Shown: piece after piece, positions 34,914 through 46,054 of the stretch
Layout: the number at the start of each line of letters is the position of its first letter
Position numbering within the stretch: position 1 is the stretch's first letter
From: Ophiosphaerella korrae
Lineage: Eukaryota; Ascomycota; Dothideomycetes; Pleosporales; Phaeosphaeriaceae
Length of the DNA: 64,000 nucleotides
Reading direction: 5' to 3'
Assembly (NCBI GenBank): GCA_028456385.1
Contig: JALNQF010000011.1
Span: 248,001-312,000, forward strand
Made by a program: the position numbers and the translations under genes
The notes under the pieces: model-generated
The model's input: only the letters and a program-made list of their open reading frames with translations
What the model was told of the DNA's origin: nothing
The model's database searches: none

Positions 34914-36914
34914 CTTGATGTTAGGAGAGATAGAGATGTGATATAGTTGGTAGTGTTCGGCACGATTGAAGAGCGAGAGACTAAATTGAATCAAAAGAAT
35001 GACAGGCCGAGCTGTAGAAGGTAGAAAGTGAAGGAAAGCTGTTGCGGTGGTGGATGGAATGGTTGTGATGCCCATTCCTCTTATACCAACCGCGCGCCTC
35101 AGCCATGCTTGTTGTCAGATAACGGCCAAAACGCTACACGAATCCGAATGCAGCAATCGGACTATGTTGAAACAGGCCCTCGAATGACTGACTCCTGCTG
35201 TTTGTCTTGGTGGTCTCAAGTGAGATTGCGCGGGAGGAAGCGAGTTGCACCGACATGAGGTTTGATAAGTCCCGAATCCACCACTTACCAGATTCTCGGA
35301 ACTAGCGCCACTAACTTCGGTATCTTGACATGCTCGGACCTAGACGCTTGGATTGATGAAGTAAAATCACGTTGCTTTGTGCGGATGCTGTACTCTATGA
35401 GCAACATTAGTCACAATGCATTGCGGTAACATGCTTGGCGCCATTGCCCACAGCAGTCTAGTACCCACATGGATGTTTTACCTTCAGTCCCTTCGATTCG
35501 ACGAGACAATCTAGCCTGGAATAATGGAACAAAATTAGTCCATATGCAGAAAAGCTGCATTTTTCATAGCGGGTGGTTAGGTACAGCAATGTGGACTCTC
35601 GCGGGAAAAATTTAGTGGCGCCGCCGTCAAACACTAGCTCACCCCCACAATTACCATCTAGGCCCAACACCTCACTAGAACGTTTCTAGCAAACCCCTGT
35701 TCAAGAAACTGTCGCAAGTTAGAGCTCCGCTCCATACGATTCAGGTAAGCCCGCAGCAGTAAGCGAGCCGCACGAGCCGTTCGAGCTGCTCCACTGTATA
35801 TAAGTAGCCCAGCTCAGATAGCTCTTTAATCAATGATCATCTCCCACTCATTCCTGAGCTCGCATCTCGCAACAGAAACTTCCAGGCGTTTAATTTTGCT
35901 TCATTGCCATCTGAATAGGTCGTGTAGGGCCAGCTGTGCCCGAAACCAAATGGCTTATTTGCTAGCCTGGCCTGACGACAGTCAATGCGATGTACTTTTT
36001 GTGCCACGCTTCCTGGGCACCCACATACATATTGTGCCGTTCTCAGCCTTTGTTATTACTACCACTGCCAGCCGAATAGGTAATCTAAGTGCTACGGGCC
36101 CTGTTCTTACGTCGATAATTTCATTTGAGGAATTGAGAACAAGCAAACAAACACAACTTCCGGAGGCTGTGCCAAGGCGTGTGAGATATAGCAGTGCCAA
36201 GCTCATGCGCCATCCTTGTGTTGGTGGGTAACGAGTGGTAGTACCGGCCTGTTCACGGGTTGCTCAACAATTCTGTACCCGTAGCAGACGTCAAGTACTT
36301 CAGGGGCATGTCATGGCATCACGATGCAACTACGGGAATCCCGAGGTCTCCCACTATGTCAACATATCACAATGACTATCTACTCTTACCAGCGAATCAA
36401 CGCACAGACACGTTACTTTAAATGACAATTTGCATCAGTCAAGTACTGCCAGGCTTCTTTTAAATACTCTTCTTCTTAGCGGCAGCAATAGGATTCATTT
36501 GTACAAAGGAAACGGGCGTGGTTCTATGTGCTAAAAGTAAGCTCTTGGTAAAATAAAAAAACATTTTGCGGCAGAAATTTTATACGCATAGTCACTGGCC
36601 ACGTCAATAAAGCTGAGCAAAGACAGCTACAGTACAGTACTTGCGCACGCACCAGAAGATCCGTAATCCAGGTCACTGCTATGAAACATCACGCCCTTGG
36701 ATACACGGTGCTGTTGAAGTGCGGGAGATAGGAAAGGGGCATTAGAGGGCGCTAACCAGACCGCCAGGCGCCACGCCGACGACACCATTATATTACCCTA
36801 GCCGACCAAGAGACGCAGACGTTATCACGCCGACGTGAAGGGTAACCCCGCCGCGTGTAAAAGCGAGATCCAAGTCCAGCCCTCTTCTAAACGCCTTGCC
36901 GTTGGCCTGCCACT
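34914..36914. other. intergenic, nothing recognised
   Basis: About 2 kb from the AA9 promoter to the first remnants of a broken MFS gene. Open frames are short and motif-free. Confidence 0.45.
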
Positions 36915-38565
36915 ATGACCCAGCGTCTTCCAAGCATACACGACCTCTCCCCGGGTGAGACAAAGCCATCAACACAGGCTCAGAGGGAGGAAAATGACCT
37001 AGGTTGCCAAGATGGTGGAACAGTCGGAAAAGACGCATCTTCCCTGACTACGCACCTCGCACCCTAAGCTTTCAGAAGCCTTCTGCAATCGGACTTCCCA
37101 TTATCAAGAAAAATTATCGATACGATGATAGATAACGATGCAGATATGGATCGTGCGAGTTTCCGACGTGCGTTTGGCGCGATACTCTCATAATACTCCG
37201 TAGATGATTTTCAGTATTGTGGAGAAAGCAAAGAATGCGAAGGTTCTCAATATAGTATGTTGACGCAGTATTAGCTTATGTTCTTTGACCAGCCGTTGAT
37301 CAACACAATACATAATGCCATAACATCAGAGTTTCAGGCTCCCTCTATGGCGCCATGGCTTGAAACGTGTTTCTTTATCACGTCTACGGCATCTCAGCCA
37401 CTCCCAAGTAGGCTCTCGGATACTGTGGGTTGCCGGAGAGTGCAGCTAGTGAGCTTCATGATGTACTGCAGTGCTGTGGGTTTGTGTTCTATTGCGGGTC
37501 AAGTCAGTAGCGTGATACTAGGAATAATACTAGGTGATATCGGTGCGGGCGGCGTGTTGGCAATGTCGCCGATTATGACAAACGACCTAGTCGATATTAG
37601 CGTGCAAAGAACCTATCAGGGACTGATTAGCATTGCTGTTGGAATTTCGTCTGTAGCCGGTGCTGGCGTTAGTGGATGGATAACCTATACCTTTGGTTGG
37701 AGATGGGCTTTTGGCATACAGGCTCCGTTCGTGATCGCTATTACGTTCGCGACGACACAGCCATACCTTGGACTTTACTGGCCCACGATTCAGGAAGAGG
37801 GTGTGCGGCCGAATCTGAAGAGGCTTGATCTGTCTGGGTCTTTGTTCCTCATTCTGACGGTAACCTGCCTCGTCCTCGGATGTAACCTGCGGGGACACCT
37901 CCGTTCGTGGACGTACCCGATCATCTTATCTACTTTCATGGCTTCTTTTATTAGCCTTGGGGTTTTTATTCGTATGAAAGCCGAGCGTAGCTCCCTCTGA
38001 TGCCACTAAAACTACTCTTAACTTTGCTATGAGCGCACCTAGTACTTTCAAGTTGCCTGGCATACATGGGCTGGAGCATGGTGCTCTTTTACGCGCCGCT
38101 GCTTTTCCAATGTGCGAAGCTAGATCCGGCTTACCACTCAGGTGCTCGCCTTGCAGTGCCAAATATCGGCGTTTCTCTCTCTCTGGATTCTATAGTGGAG
38201 TGATGATGACAAGAACAAAGCGGACTAAACGGCTCATCTTATCCAGATATATCGCTTCAATCATAGGATCTTTACTTCTGGCCTTAGCGGATCACCAGAT
38301 GCCAAGTCTTATTCTAACGTCTTTTATGCTCATAACAAGCATCGGTGTAGGCCTCAATACTCCTGCCACTAGCCTTGTGGTGATTGCAGCCAGCAGTCAC
38401 GAAGGCCAGGCCGTGATGGCGACTGCAATCGCACTTTGGAGATGCCTTGGATCGGCTATAGGTGTTGCTGTTGGCAATTCTATCATGCAAGCTACCTGCT
38501 CTATAATACGGAACGCTTTGTCACTGGTCCACTCAAAAGTATCGACTACGCAATGTCGTGATTGA
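36915..38565 (+). pseudogene. degenerate MFS transporter (DHA/Vba-like) pseudogene
   Basis: A hydrophilic lead from an ATG at 36915 (to a stop near 37068) could be the old cytosolic N-terminus. From 37278 a 240-codon frame encodes recognisable MFS segments: MFFDQPLINTI, a loop RLSDTVGCRRVQ at the signature position, and GAGGVLAMSPIMTNDLV. It stops at 37998. About four codons on, in a shifted frame, homology continues (MPLKLLL, then a TGA near 38030, then GWSMVLFYAPLLFQC). A second shift near 38190 leads to FYSGVMMTRTKR and the last membrane segments up to 38565. So there are at least two frameshifts and one nonsense codon, and the first membrane segment is missing. The intact ancestor would have been a proton-driven exporter of drugs or basic amino acids. 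Confidence 0.8.
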
Positions 38566-38871
38566 GAGAGCACTGACTTAGACGTAGATCATAAATTCAG
38601 TCTAAACTTCAGTTAATGCAATATATAAATTGCCATATGACCGCTAGCACGAAGGTATGCATCTGCGATCTCTAGCTTCCTTCTTGAAAAGCGGCTAAGG
38701 GTTTATGCAGTCAGCACGGCATACCAAGGTGCCTTTCAAAGAACTTTCTGCTTCTCCTTATTCGGATATTTGACGAGTTGAGTGTCAGTCATCTTTCTCA
38801 AACTTCCTGCGCTTCAAAACCATAATTGCACGACGAGTCGGTAGCTTCCACGCGCAGTTTCTAATCACAAA

Positions 38872-39840
38872 AACATTGATCGAGAAGTTTCCGATAGGGT
38901 GTCCTCAGCGGTCGAACATTTTCCCAAATATACCTTGCACCCCGTGAGTAGGGTGCTTTGTTTCTGTTCAGCATCATTCGTTCGAAAGATCTGATACTTC
39001 CTACAATGCCATTCCTTACCAGACCACTCTCGTCCATCATCATCAATAAGCCTTTCGCTCAGTTTAGGCTGTAGGAAAAAGGCTATAGAAAATCTTAAGG
39101 TCGGTGTTCCTCAGCAGACGTTGGGTGTCACCCTGTGAAGACAACTTTTGAACTGCTGTTTGCTCATGAGGTGCAATGCATCGCCAACATTAACCATTAT
39201 GCTGTTTTCGCCAGGACACGTCAGAACCCATTGCTCGTTTTCAGAAAAGATTTTCAAGCCGGGGGATGACGTGAATAGCAAAGCAAGCGAGCCGACGTCT
39301 GTGTGAGCCATATGACCCATCTTCTTTTGGTTCAGGATGCCACTTATGGCATATTTGAGCATGGCTAAGGATGAGGCTGAGGGATGGTCCTGGCGGCGAA
39401 GACACTCAAAAGGTGTATCCGGTTTCAAGGGAGCAATTTCTGAGAGTGCGCAAAGGATCTCTCTAGCTAGTCGTGACATTCAAGCTCGAAGTCTTTAAGA
39501 AGTTCTAGATTCTCCTGAAAAGGTTCTGGTCACATCATGCTGATGATATCAGGCTGTATCAAAGCACCTAATGGGAGGTTAGAGATGATGATGACGAAAT
39601 TGCTGTCTTACTAGAGAGTTGCGACTCACCATGCCGACACCGCTTTGCTTTCCAATTTGCTTGTATCTGTGATGTATTTGCTAGTCAGCTGAGCCGAGCC
39701 ATTTAGATCTATATGAGGGTGACAGCTTTGTGGACTAATTGGTCGCATACTCACCCGCTAATGTGCATATTGTCCCATTTATCCATTTCCCATTGCTTCG
39801 TTATACGAGGGATCGATTGGCTCAAGCCCTGGGGAGGCTG
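38872..39840 (-). pseudogene. 2-oxoglutarate/Fe(II) dioxygenase pseudogene
   Basis: Read on the minus strand. 5' remnants at about 39840-39620 (KWDNMHISG, then an intron, then YKQIGKQSGVG) lead through a second intron to GALIQPDIISMM and a TGA near 39538. The frame goes on to FELECHD, where a shift occurs (about 39470). The 39479-39111 frame then carries the catalytic core: GHMAHTD (iron-binding His and Asp) and HRVTP (distal iron-binding His). It ends in TGA at 39111-39113, yet the same frame continues with RFSIAFFLQPKL up to about 38872, typical of isopenicillin-N-synthase-like enzymes. So there are two nonsense codons and a frameshift. The 5' end runs into AT-rich DNA next to the inverted repeat at 39961, so it may also be truncated. 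Confidence 0.8.
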
Positions 39841-39960
39841 GTGCGGGTTTGTTACTCGTAACAATAGATCTATTAATTAGTACTTACTAATTAGCTAATC
39901 CCTACTTAATTAAGGAACTAAGTATACAGGTACCTAGATAAGCCTAGATAGTGTAGCATA

Positions 39961-40594
39961 TTAGGATGCACGTAGAAGTAGGAGACAGGTGGCGACCCGC
40001 AGTCGGCGAGATGAGTTGGAATATATGGCTTGAGTAGCTACATGACGAGTTGGTGTCGGAGGCTATCTGCCTTCATCCGATCCTTTATTGGTGCCCACAT
40101 AGAGCCGCATTGCTGACCTAAGCCTCCCCGATCACGTGCGGTTCTACTACACCACACTATTGAATGATTTATTAAGACAGGTGTCGAATGTAAGGGGCCG
40201 CTGTAACTAACTCTACTAGTTAGCCTCTGGTGGAGGGCCCTTCGTGCTGTAGGTGCAACGACTGGCAGAGTGCTGGGAAGCGTGTAGGTACTGTGGTAGG
40301 CAAGCATACTTAGCAGCGGATGTCACGGTGTGTGAATAATTACTGTTGCAAGTAGGTAATAGGCTTGGGTAGAGCTAAGCTTAATTACAACCTCTCTATT
40401 GTGGTGTAGTAGAACCGCACGTGATCGGGGAGGCTTAGGTCAGCAATGCGGCTCTATGTGGGCACCAATAAAGGATCGGATGAAGGCAGATAGCCTCCGA
40501 CACCAACTCGTCATGTAGCTACTCAAGCCATATATTCCAACTCATCTCGCCGACTGCGGGTCGCCACCTGTCTCCTACTTCTACGTGCATCCTA
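39961..40594. repeat. near-perfect inverted repeat, 195-bp arms, 243-bp loop
   Basis: Left arm 39961-40156 and right arm 40400-40594 are reverse complements with almost no mismatches; the first clear differences are at the outermost bases. The loop (40157-40399) is unique here and has no coding capacity. The structure suggests a foldback or non-autonomous DNA element, or two facing copies of a repeat. Very high arm identity means it is young or kept identical by conversion; an old RIP-exposed duplication would have diverged. Confidence 0.85.
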
Positions 40595-40684
40595 GTATGC
40601 CACAATAGCCTACTCAAACACTACTAGAGCAGCGCATGTCTCACCTCATCCCACTGACATCTGACTGACATACAACAGTGCGCA

Positions 40685-40999
40685 ATGTCGGCTTGCATCC
40701 CCATCGCGAAAGCTCTCTCTGAACGCGACACTATAGCCGAAGAGGACAGGGTGCACTACGACGACTTCTGCCATATCATGCTCCAAGACGACGTCTACTC
40801 TGGCTTCTTCTACAACCGAACCCACGTCTGGTTCAAGGCCCACAACGCAGACACGCACCAAGTCATCGCTGAGAAGAAGTTTAAGGGCAGCGGTAAGGCA
40901 ATGGACTATCTTCTTCAAGGTCCGGGTGTCAAGCCCGAGCATTTGACACTGGACGGACCTGTTAACAAGTCTGCCCGAGGCGATGAGGATCAAGCCTGA
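40685..40999 (+). CDS. small protein of unknown function
   Basis: A 104-aa frame that starts 91 bases after the inverted repeat. It contains YDDFCHIMLQDDVYSGFFYN, an aromatic stretch (HVWFKAHN) and a Lys/Gly-rich middle, and ends in acidic residues. It shows no signal peptide, membrane segment or family motif. A CAG|TG splice-acceptor-like site just upstream leaves room for a missing 5' exon. Composition is protein-like and unlike the AT-rich DNA downstream. It may be a lineage-specific gene or the remains of a longer one. Confidence 0.45.
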   Translation: MSACIPIAKALSERDTIAEEDRVHYDDFCHIMLQDDVYSGFFYNRTHVWFKAHNADTHQVIAEKKFKGSGKAMDYLLQGPGVKPEHLTLDGPVNKSARGDEDQA

Positions 41000-42286
41000 T
41001 ATGAGGCATATTCCTAGGGTGACTACACCGGTGAACCCGCGGACATTGATGGAGTGCCTAACCAATATTCACGGCGTTGGCGCATGCATGCCTTAGTAGG
41101 ATGTACCAACGGCTATGTAACTTGGCCAAGTAACACTCGGGTCAGCAATATATATGAATATGGAGTTTCTGTCACGTTTCTTACCACTCGACTACGCTGT
41201 GACTTCCGCTGTGACATCTATAAGATGCCTTCTACTTCACCTTCACTTTCACCTCACAAACAAAATACCCTAAAAATGTAAGTATAGCCTCTTATATATA
41301 TATATACTTAGTTCATCTTAAAATTCTTAGCTTTATAGGTTCTATTGTGCCCAAGATATATTATTTTGGCCCCCAATTTCCTAGTTTTATTGATTATCTT
41401 ACTTTATCTTGAGAACTACTTAATATATTATTTCCAAACTAGAGCCTTGGTCTTAAGATAGGTATATAAAGTCAATATGAATTTTTAGTTTATTTTGTAC
41501 AGCTGTTGCTAAGACTCAGGAGGCTGTTTTCAACTTTTTTGGTGTACTTGTAAACCACGTTAACTCTACTAATATTGTAACGAAGGTCCTCGGAATCCTT
41601 GAGATCCTTTGAGGACTCTGGTACTAGTCGGGAGCGGGGCCGATACGCTAGAAATCATGATGTTGTATAGTACTAGTCCAAAGCGGGGTTGATGCGCTAC
41701 ACCAGCGCATGAAAGGCTCTACACTTGCGAACAGAGTAAAGCAAGTATTATTCTCTCTCTCAGATATTAGTATTACCTTTGAATACTATTCGTCATCCCT
41801 TCACTATCTCCTGTGGCCTACGGCAAGTACTATTGTCTTCCAGCTACCTCCTAACAAATATATAATGTTTTAAAAAACTCACCGAAATTTATTTCTAATA
41901 GTGCTCGTACAAATAAGTTCATAATAAATATATATATTATATATTCTAATTTTTGGTTAAAAATCTTAAAAGACGAGGAATTAAAATTCTTTAAAAAATT
42001 AAATTGGTTAAGTAATATATATAAGGATAATTTTTATTATTAGGAGTTTTTACTAAAAAGATATATTAAAGAAGATAGATTATCGCTAGTAAAAAAAGAT
42101 ACTTGACAAAGTAGAAGAGATAATAGTGTCCCTGAAGGCTTCTACCGCGCAACAACACCGGGTGTGGTGTAGTGACTGATTTCTTCCCCTACAGATTTTG
42201 TACTGAATAACTGCATCCCTTCTGGGCACCTGGCTGATAGATACTAAATAAAAAAAATTGTCCCAGAAGTCATATTTGGTTCAATC
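41000..42286. other. AT-rich island with transposon remains
   Basis: From about 41280 to 42110 the DNA is strongly AT-rich with TATATA runs and no open coding sequence, apart from the embedded, less AT-rich LTR at 41576-41856. AT-rich islands of this kind in ascomycetes are usually RIP-mutated transposons. I saw no remaining protein homology. Confidence 0.6.
41576..41856. mobile_element. probable solo LTR with 5-bp target duplication
   Basis: The 281-bp segment starts TGTAAC and ends CTAACA (TG...CA ends). It is flanked on both sides by AATAT (41571-41575 and 41857-41861), a 5-bp target-site duplication typical of LTR-retrotransposon insertion. Its base composition differs from the AT-rich surroundings. 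It contains a short internal direct repeat (TACTAGTC..GCGGGG..GATRCGCTA at about 41623 and 41681) and a CT-rich stretch. No internal retrotransposon sequence is adjacent, so it is best explained as a solo LTR left by recombination. Orientation is unknown. Confidence 0.72.
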
Positions 42287-45200
42287 CTAAGCCCTTTTGA
42301 GCCATTTACGCCAAGACGATAAGGAACGCGAGTCACTCAGCTTCGAATTTTGCCTCGAGCTTAATTCCTGCTCGGTACCGCTTGGTGTCGGCTCTGCTTG
42401 TTTGAGTATGCTCTCCCGTCGCGCAGCTCCAATTCGACTCAGTATAGCGTCCGCCTTTTCATTTAGCCGATCGTAACTGGCTAACTCGTCTTCTTTCTGC
42501 GCATGTTCTCGATACATACTGGACAGGATCATTATTGTACGTTCCGTATCTTGGTTTACCTCTCCGAGTACCTTGGTCTTTATGTTCACCACCTCTTCTA
42601 GAAGCTCTTCTGCCGGAGAAAATAGGTTCAAGTGCTGATATGCTATGGCCAGGCCGCACATTGTAGTCCAAGTGTCAGGATGCTCTACTCCGAGAATGCC
42701 CTTCCTTAACTCCAAGACTTGTGATCCCAATTCCTGGCATACTTCCCAGTTCTCTTCGGCCTCATAAAGAGTGACTAGATCTGCCATAGTTTCCAATGTC
42801 TCAACGTGCTTGTCGCCAAGTAATCTTTTCCTTACTGCTAATGCTTCTAGGACTTGCTCCCGAGCTTGTGGGTATTTCCACATGCGGTTGTAAACAGCAG
42901 CTAGGCCGTCTTTCCTATCGAGAGTATTCAGATTTTCAGGCCCGAAAATCAAGATGCTTTCTTGCAGCAAATTCAGAGCTAACGACTCGGCCCTCTTCAA
43001 TGCTAGCTCGACATTCTCAGCCTTCATGTATAATTCTATCAGACGGGATCCACTTGACCAAGCTTCCTTGCTCGAATTTTCATAAGCCTCAAGCTTGGCC
43101 TTCAGTAATGCTTCTTCTATAAGCGACGCCTGCTTTCCTTGCCCCTCGTAGGCACGTTTCAGTAGTTCCATGCAGCGAAGCGTTTGGATATGAGTTGTGC
43201 CAAATATTTTCTTTGCTACCTCATACATTTGCTTGATTAGAATTTCGACCTTTTCCCACTCCTTTTTGCCCGCGTGAATCATTACCAAGTCGTATTTGAA
43301 GTAGAACTCAGCGCGAGCATATTTCGGCGAAGGTTTCAGCGTCTTCAGCAAAGCCATTGTTAGCGCTTCAGCTTCTTCCCAACGACCCTGTGCGGCATAG
43401 GTTCTTGAAAGCGTATGGGTAATTTGGGTTACCCTCGAATCGGTTCTCGCATAATTTCTCGTCGCAACGTCGTAGATCTGCTCACTGATCTCAGCGGCCT
43501 GTTTCGGATTCCCACCTTCTATAAGAAGGCGAATCAATCTCTGACTATGTGCTAGAGGTATTGGGTGATGAACTTCAAATATCCCTTCCATCTGAGCTAT
43601 CTCATTTTTGAGTACTCGGATAGCCTTTTGCAGCAAGGATTTGTTGTGCTGGTAATTAAAGCCCGTATCACCAATTTCCTTATATCCCTGCCTGCGGTAG
43701 CGCGCATTTTCGTCAAAAGCCAGCGAGGACAGATTTGAGCGTGTATTCCCCTGAGGGATATACCTGTCCAATGTGTTGGCTACCTGTTTTTTGCTTTCCC
43801 ATTCATGTTTGGTCAAGCCTAGCCCAAGACTATAACATATGGCTAGTTGCTCAACAGCATTCGCAGTCGACGTTCGCTCGAAGTGTGCATCTTGTGTATT
43901 TTTAGCGATGAGTTCAAGTGATTTCATCATCTTTCTTCGCAATCGAAAGTCCGTAAAATACAAGCTATGGAGACACGTGGAAATCTATCATGTATGAGAA
44001 TTTGGCAGATGTAGGGATTCTTGGGGTTAGACCTGAAATTGTTCCATTTCAATATCACGTTCTTCGTTAAAAGTTATCGGGGCTGGTATATCACTTAACA
44101 GTTGTAAGATTTATAGTTCTCACGAAGTAGAAAATATGAACTCACCGATGCGGGGCGAGAAGCTTGAGCAAATATTCCCAGTCTGTACTCCTCACTGTTG
44201 GATCAAACGCAATGAAGACCGAAAGAAGTTGGTTAGGTCTTGTTCCATATCGCCCTCAAGAGTGCTATATCTATCCAGCGCCCAAATGGCCCATTTCAGA
44301 AGCGGGTCATCTCGGTCTTGTTTGAACGCATGAAGCAGGTCTTGCTTTGCTGTAAAACCCAGATAGTTCAAGGAGTTTAATTCCCGAAACGATGGAGATG
44401 CTGACGCCGAGTCCACACAAAGAAGTAGCCATAAACATAAAAGGCTGAATGTATATATGTCCATAATTTTAGCTTCATTCATCTCGAATGTTTGCCCAAT
44501 ATGTTCAGGTGCATGCCACGGCACTGAACGAGGCACCAAGATTGGATTTGCGTCTGTTTGAATCCAGGTTGACCACCCGAAATCCGTTATTTTGGCAACG
44601 ATATTTCCAATAGAATCTTCAAATATTAACACGTTATTTGGTTTGATATCTCCATGAACTATGTCTACAAAAGGTTAGATGGGAAAGGTTCGAAAGCAGA
44701 CAGATGCTTACCATTTGCGTGCATATCTCTAATTGCGATTCCTATCTGAACACAAAGCTCCAGTCTATCCTCGATAGATAGATTTATTGCTTTTTTGGTT
44801 ACAGCAAAGGCATCCAAGTCACCCAGGTGAGATTTCTCGAATACCAGGACAGGCCAGATTTGATCTTCATCTATAACATTCCAGCACATACCCTCCAGAC
44901 GGTTGATGTAAGGGTGCTCCCGAACCGAAGGATGGCCAAGTACTACCATTTCCTGTACAACTTCTCGGAATGGGTCTTCTCCGCAGTTTCTGTGATCAAA
45001 GCACTTGAAGGCGAGACCAGTTTGTATGTCAACCATCGTGTGATATATGATGGCCTGGCCGCCCCTCCCAAGCGGTGGCCGTCTTTCATCCCAAGAAAAT
45101 GGCAAGATATCAATTTTGAGTCGTTGTGCAAGTCCCAACATTGCTACAAAACCGTAACCAGCATATCCATCTTCTTGGTGAGTCAGGGAGATGCTGGTAC

Positions 45201-45294
45201 AAGGACGGCTGGTCTGTGGATATGAAGCCAAGGAGCTATAGCCGCCAATGTCATAGTTTTCTTCGTTGTGGCTAATCGTTGTTTCAAACCTCAT
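42287..45294 (-). pseudogene. protein kinase-TPR gene interrupted by one frameshift
   Basis: Exons as traced: 45294-44712, 44664-44146, 44093-44033 and 43984-42287. Residues 1-351 hold a complete Ser/Thr-type kinase: glycine loop LGRGGQA (75-81), Lys97, catalytic loop HGDIKPNN (D200), DFG (D222) and an APE motif. The frame then hits TGA at 44192-44194. Moving one base near 44205-44212 reopens coding (FDPTVRSTDWEYLLKLL) to a GTGAG donor, a 20-codon exon, and a 566-codon final exon of tandem TPR/kinesin-light-chain-like units (RKRLLG.KH.ETL, LRKGILG.EHPDT). The GTCTAA donor of the last intron is unusual. Kinase plus TPR is an architecture of fungal NLR-like or signalling proteins. As read it makes either a 351-aa kinase or two pieces. 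A base-calling error is the main alternative. Confidence 0.72.
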
Positions 45295-45702
45295 TGTTCA
45301 TTAGTGAAATGGAAAACAGTAAGACAGATGCGATATGGAGCCGAAAGTAATTGGAAAGCCCTCAAATAGTAGACAGTACAGGGTTTGTTTGTTTGTCTGT
45401 ATGCGTAGGCAGTTCCGGCACAGAGGCTGGGGACAGGTGAGGCGAGTGAAAAAAACTTCCAGGGTCAGCTATCAAAGTCCTTGGCATAGTCACACAATAA
45501 CACTTGGACAGCATCTATTGGGTGCTACCCCGCTCGCATCCGGTGAGCCTAATTGAGCAGTTCCTAGCTACGAAAGAGTGACCCTACTATAGATGCCTGT
45601 CCCATGTGCTTGGTAACCGAAATCTTATAGAACGGGGCACCGAATACTCGCAGTCTCCTTCCAGTATCACCCCGTTAGCCGCTCCTCCTATCTTCATTTA
45701 TC
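45295..45702. promoter_or_regulatory. divergent promoter region of kinase-TPR and small gene
   Basis: About 400 bases between two start codons that face away from each other. No specific element recognised. Confidence 0.4.
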
Positions 45703-46021
45703 ATGGTTGAGGTTCAAGTCCTAAAGGACCCCTATATTGATGGACCAAAGATCTTGGCGTTATTGGTGACACTCTTTGGAAAAGGTAATTTCAGTTTTGA
45801 TGTAAGTTTGCGAACCTCATTGTGTGGCATATTCTGAAATCGACATCCTCCAGCATATCGATGATACGTATACGCTACGTATTCCGAGACTCCTCAGCCG
45901 TGTAATAGATCCTTGGAAATACAACGCTGGCACCCATTGCTTACTTTTTCAAGCAAGAACAAATATCTGTGCGGAAGGCTGGAAGCCCAGAGCCAGTGGA
46001 TCTTTAGGGTGCGTGGAGTGA
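45703..46021 (+). CDS. small two-exon protein, 88 aa, function unknown
   Basis: Exons 45703-45801 and 45854-46021 are joined by a canonical 52-nt phase-0 intron (GTAAGT donor, TCCAG acceptor). The product begins MVEVQVLKDPYIDGPKILAL and continues LFGKGNFSF, then a Tyr/Arg-rich segment and two Cys near the end; no signal peptide or membrane segment. The short first exon hides it from simple ORF searches. The stop at 46021 is 34 bases from the stop of the converging double-kinase gene. Alternatively it is the 5' part of a longer gene truncated here. I assign no function, only its position between two kinase genes. Confidence 0.55.
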
Positions 46022-46054
46022 TTCATGATAAGCTGCCATAGCATATGCACAATA

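Noticed and set aside
35833..36231. 132-codon plus-strand frame between LPMO and the broken MFS gene
   Set aside because: Not recognisable as protein, no splice continuation, and the stretch shows no coding bias that I can see.
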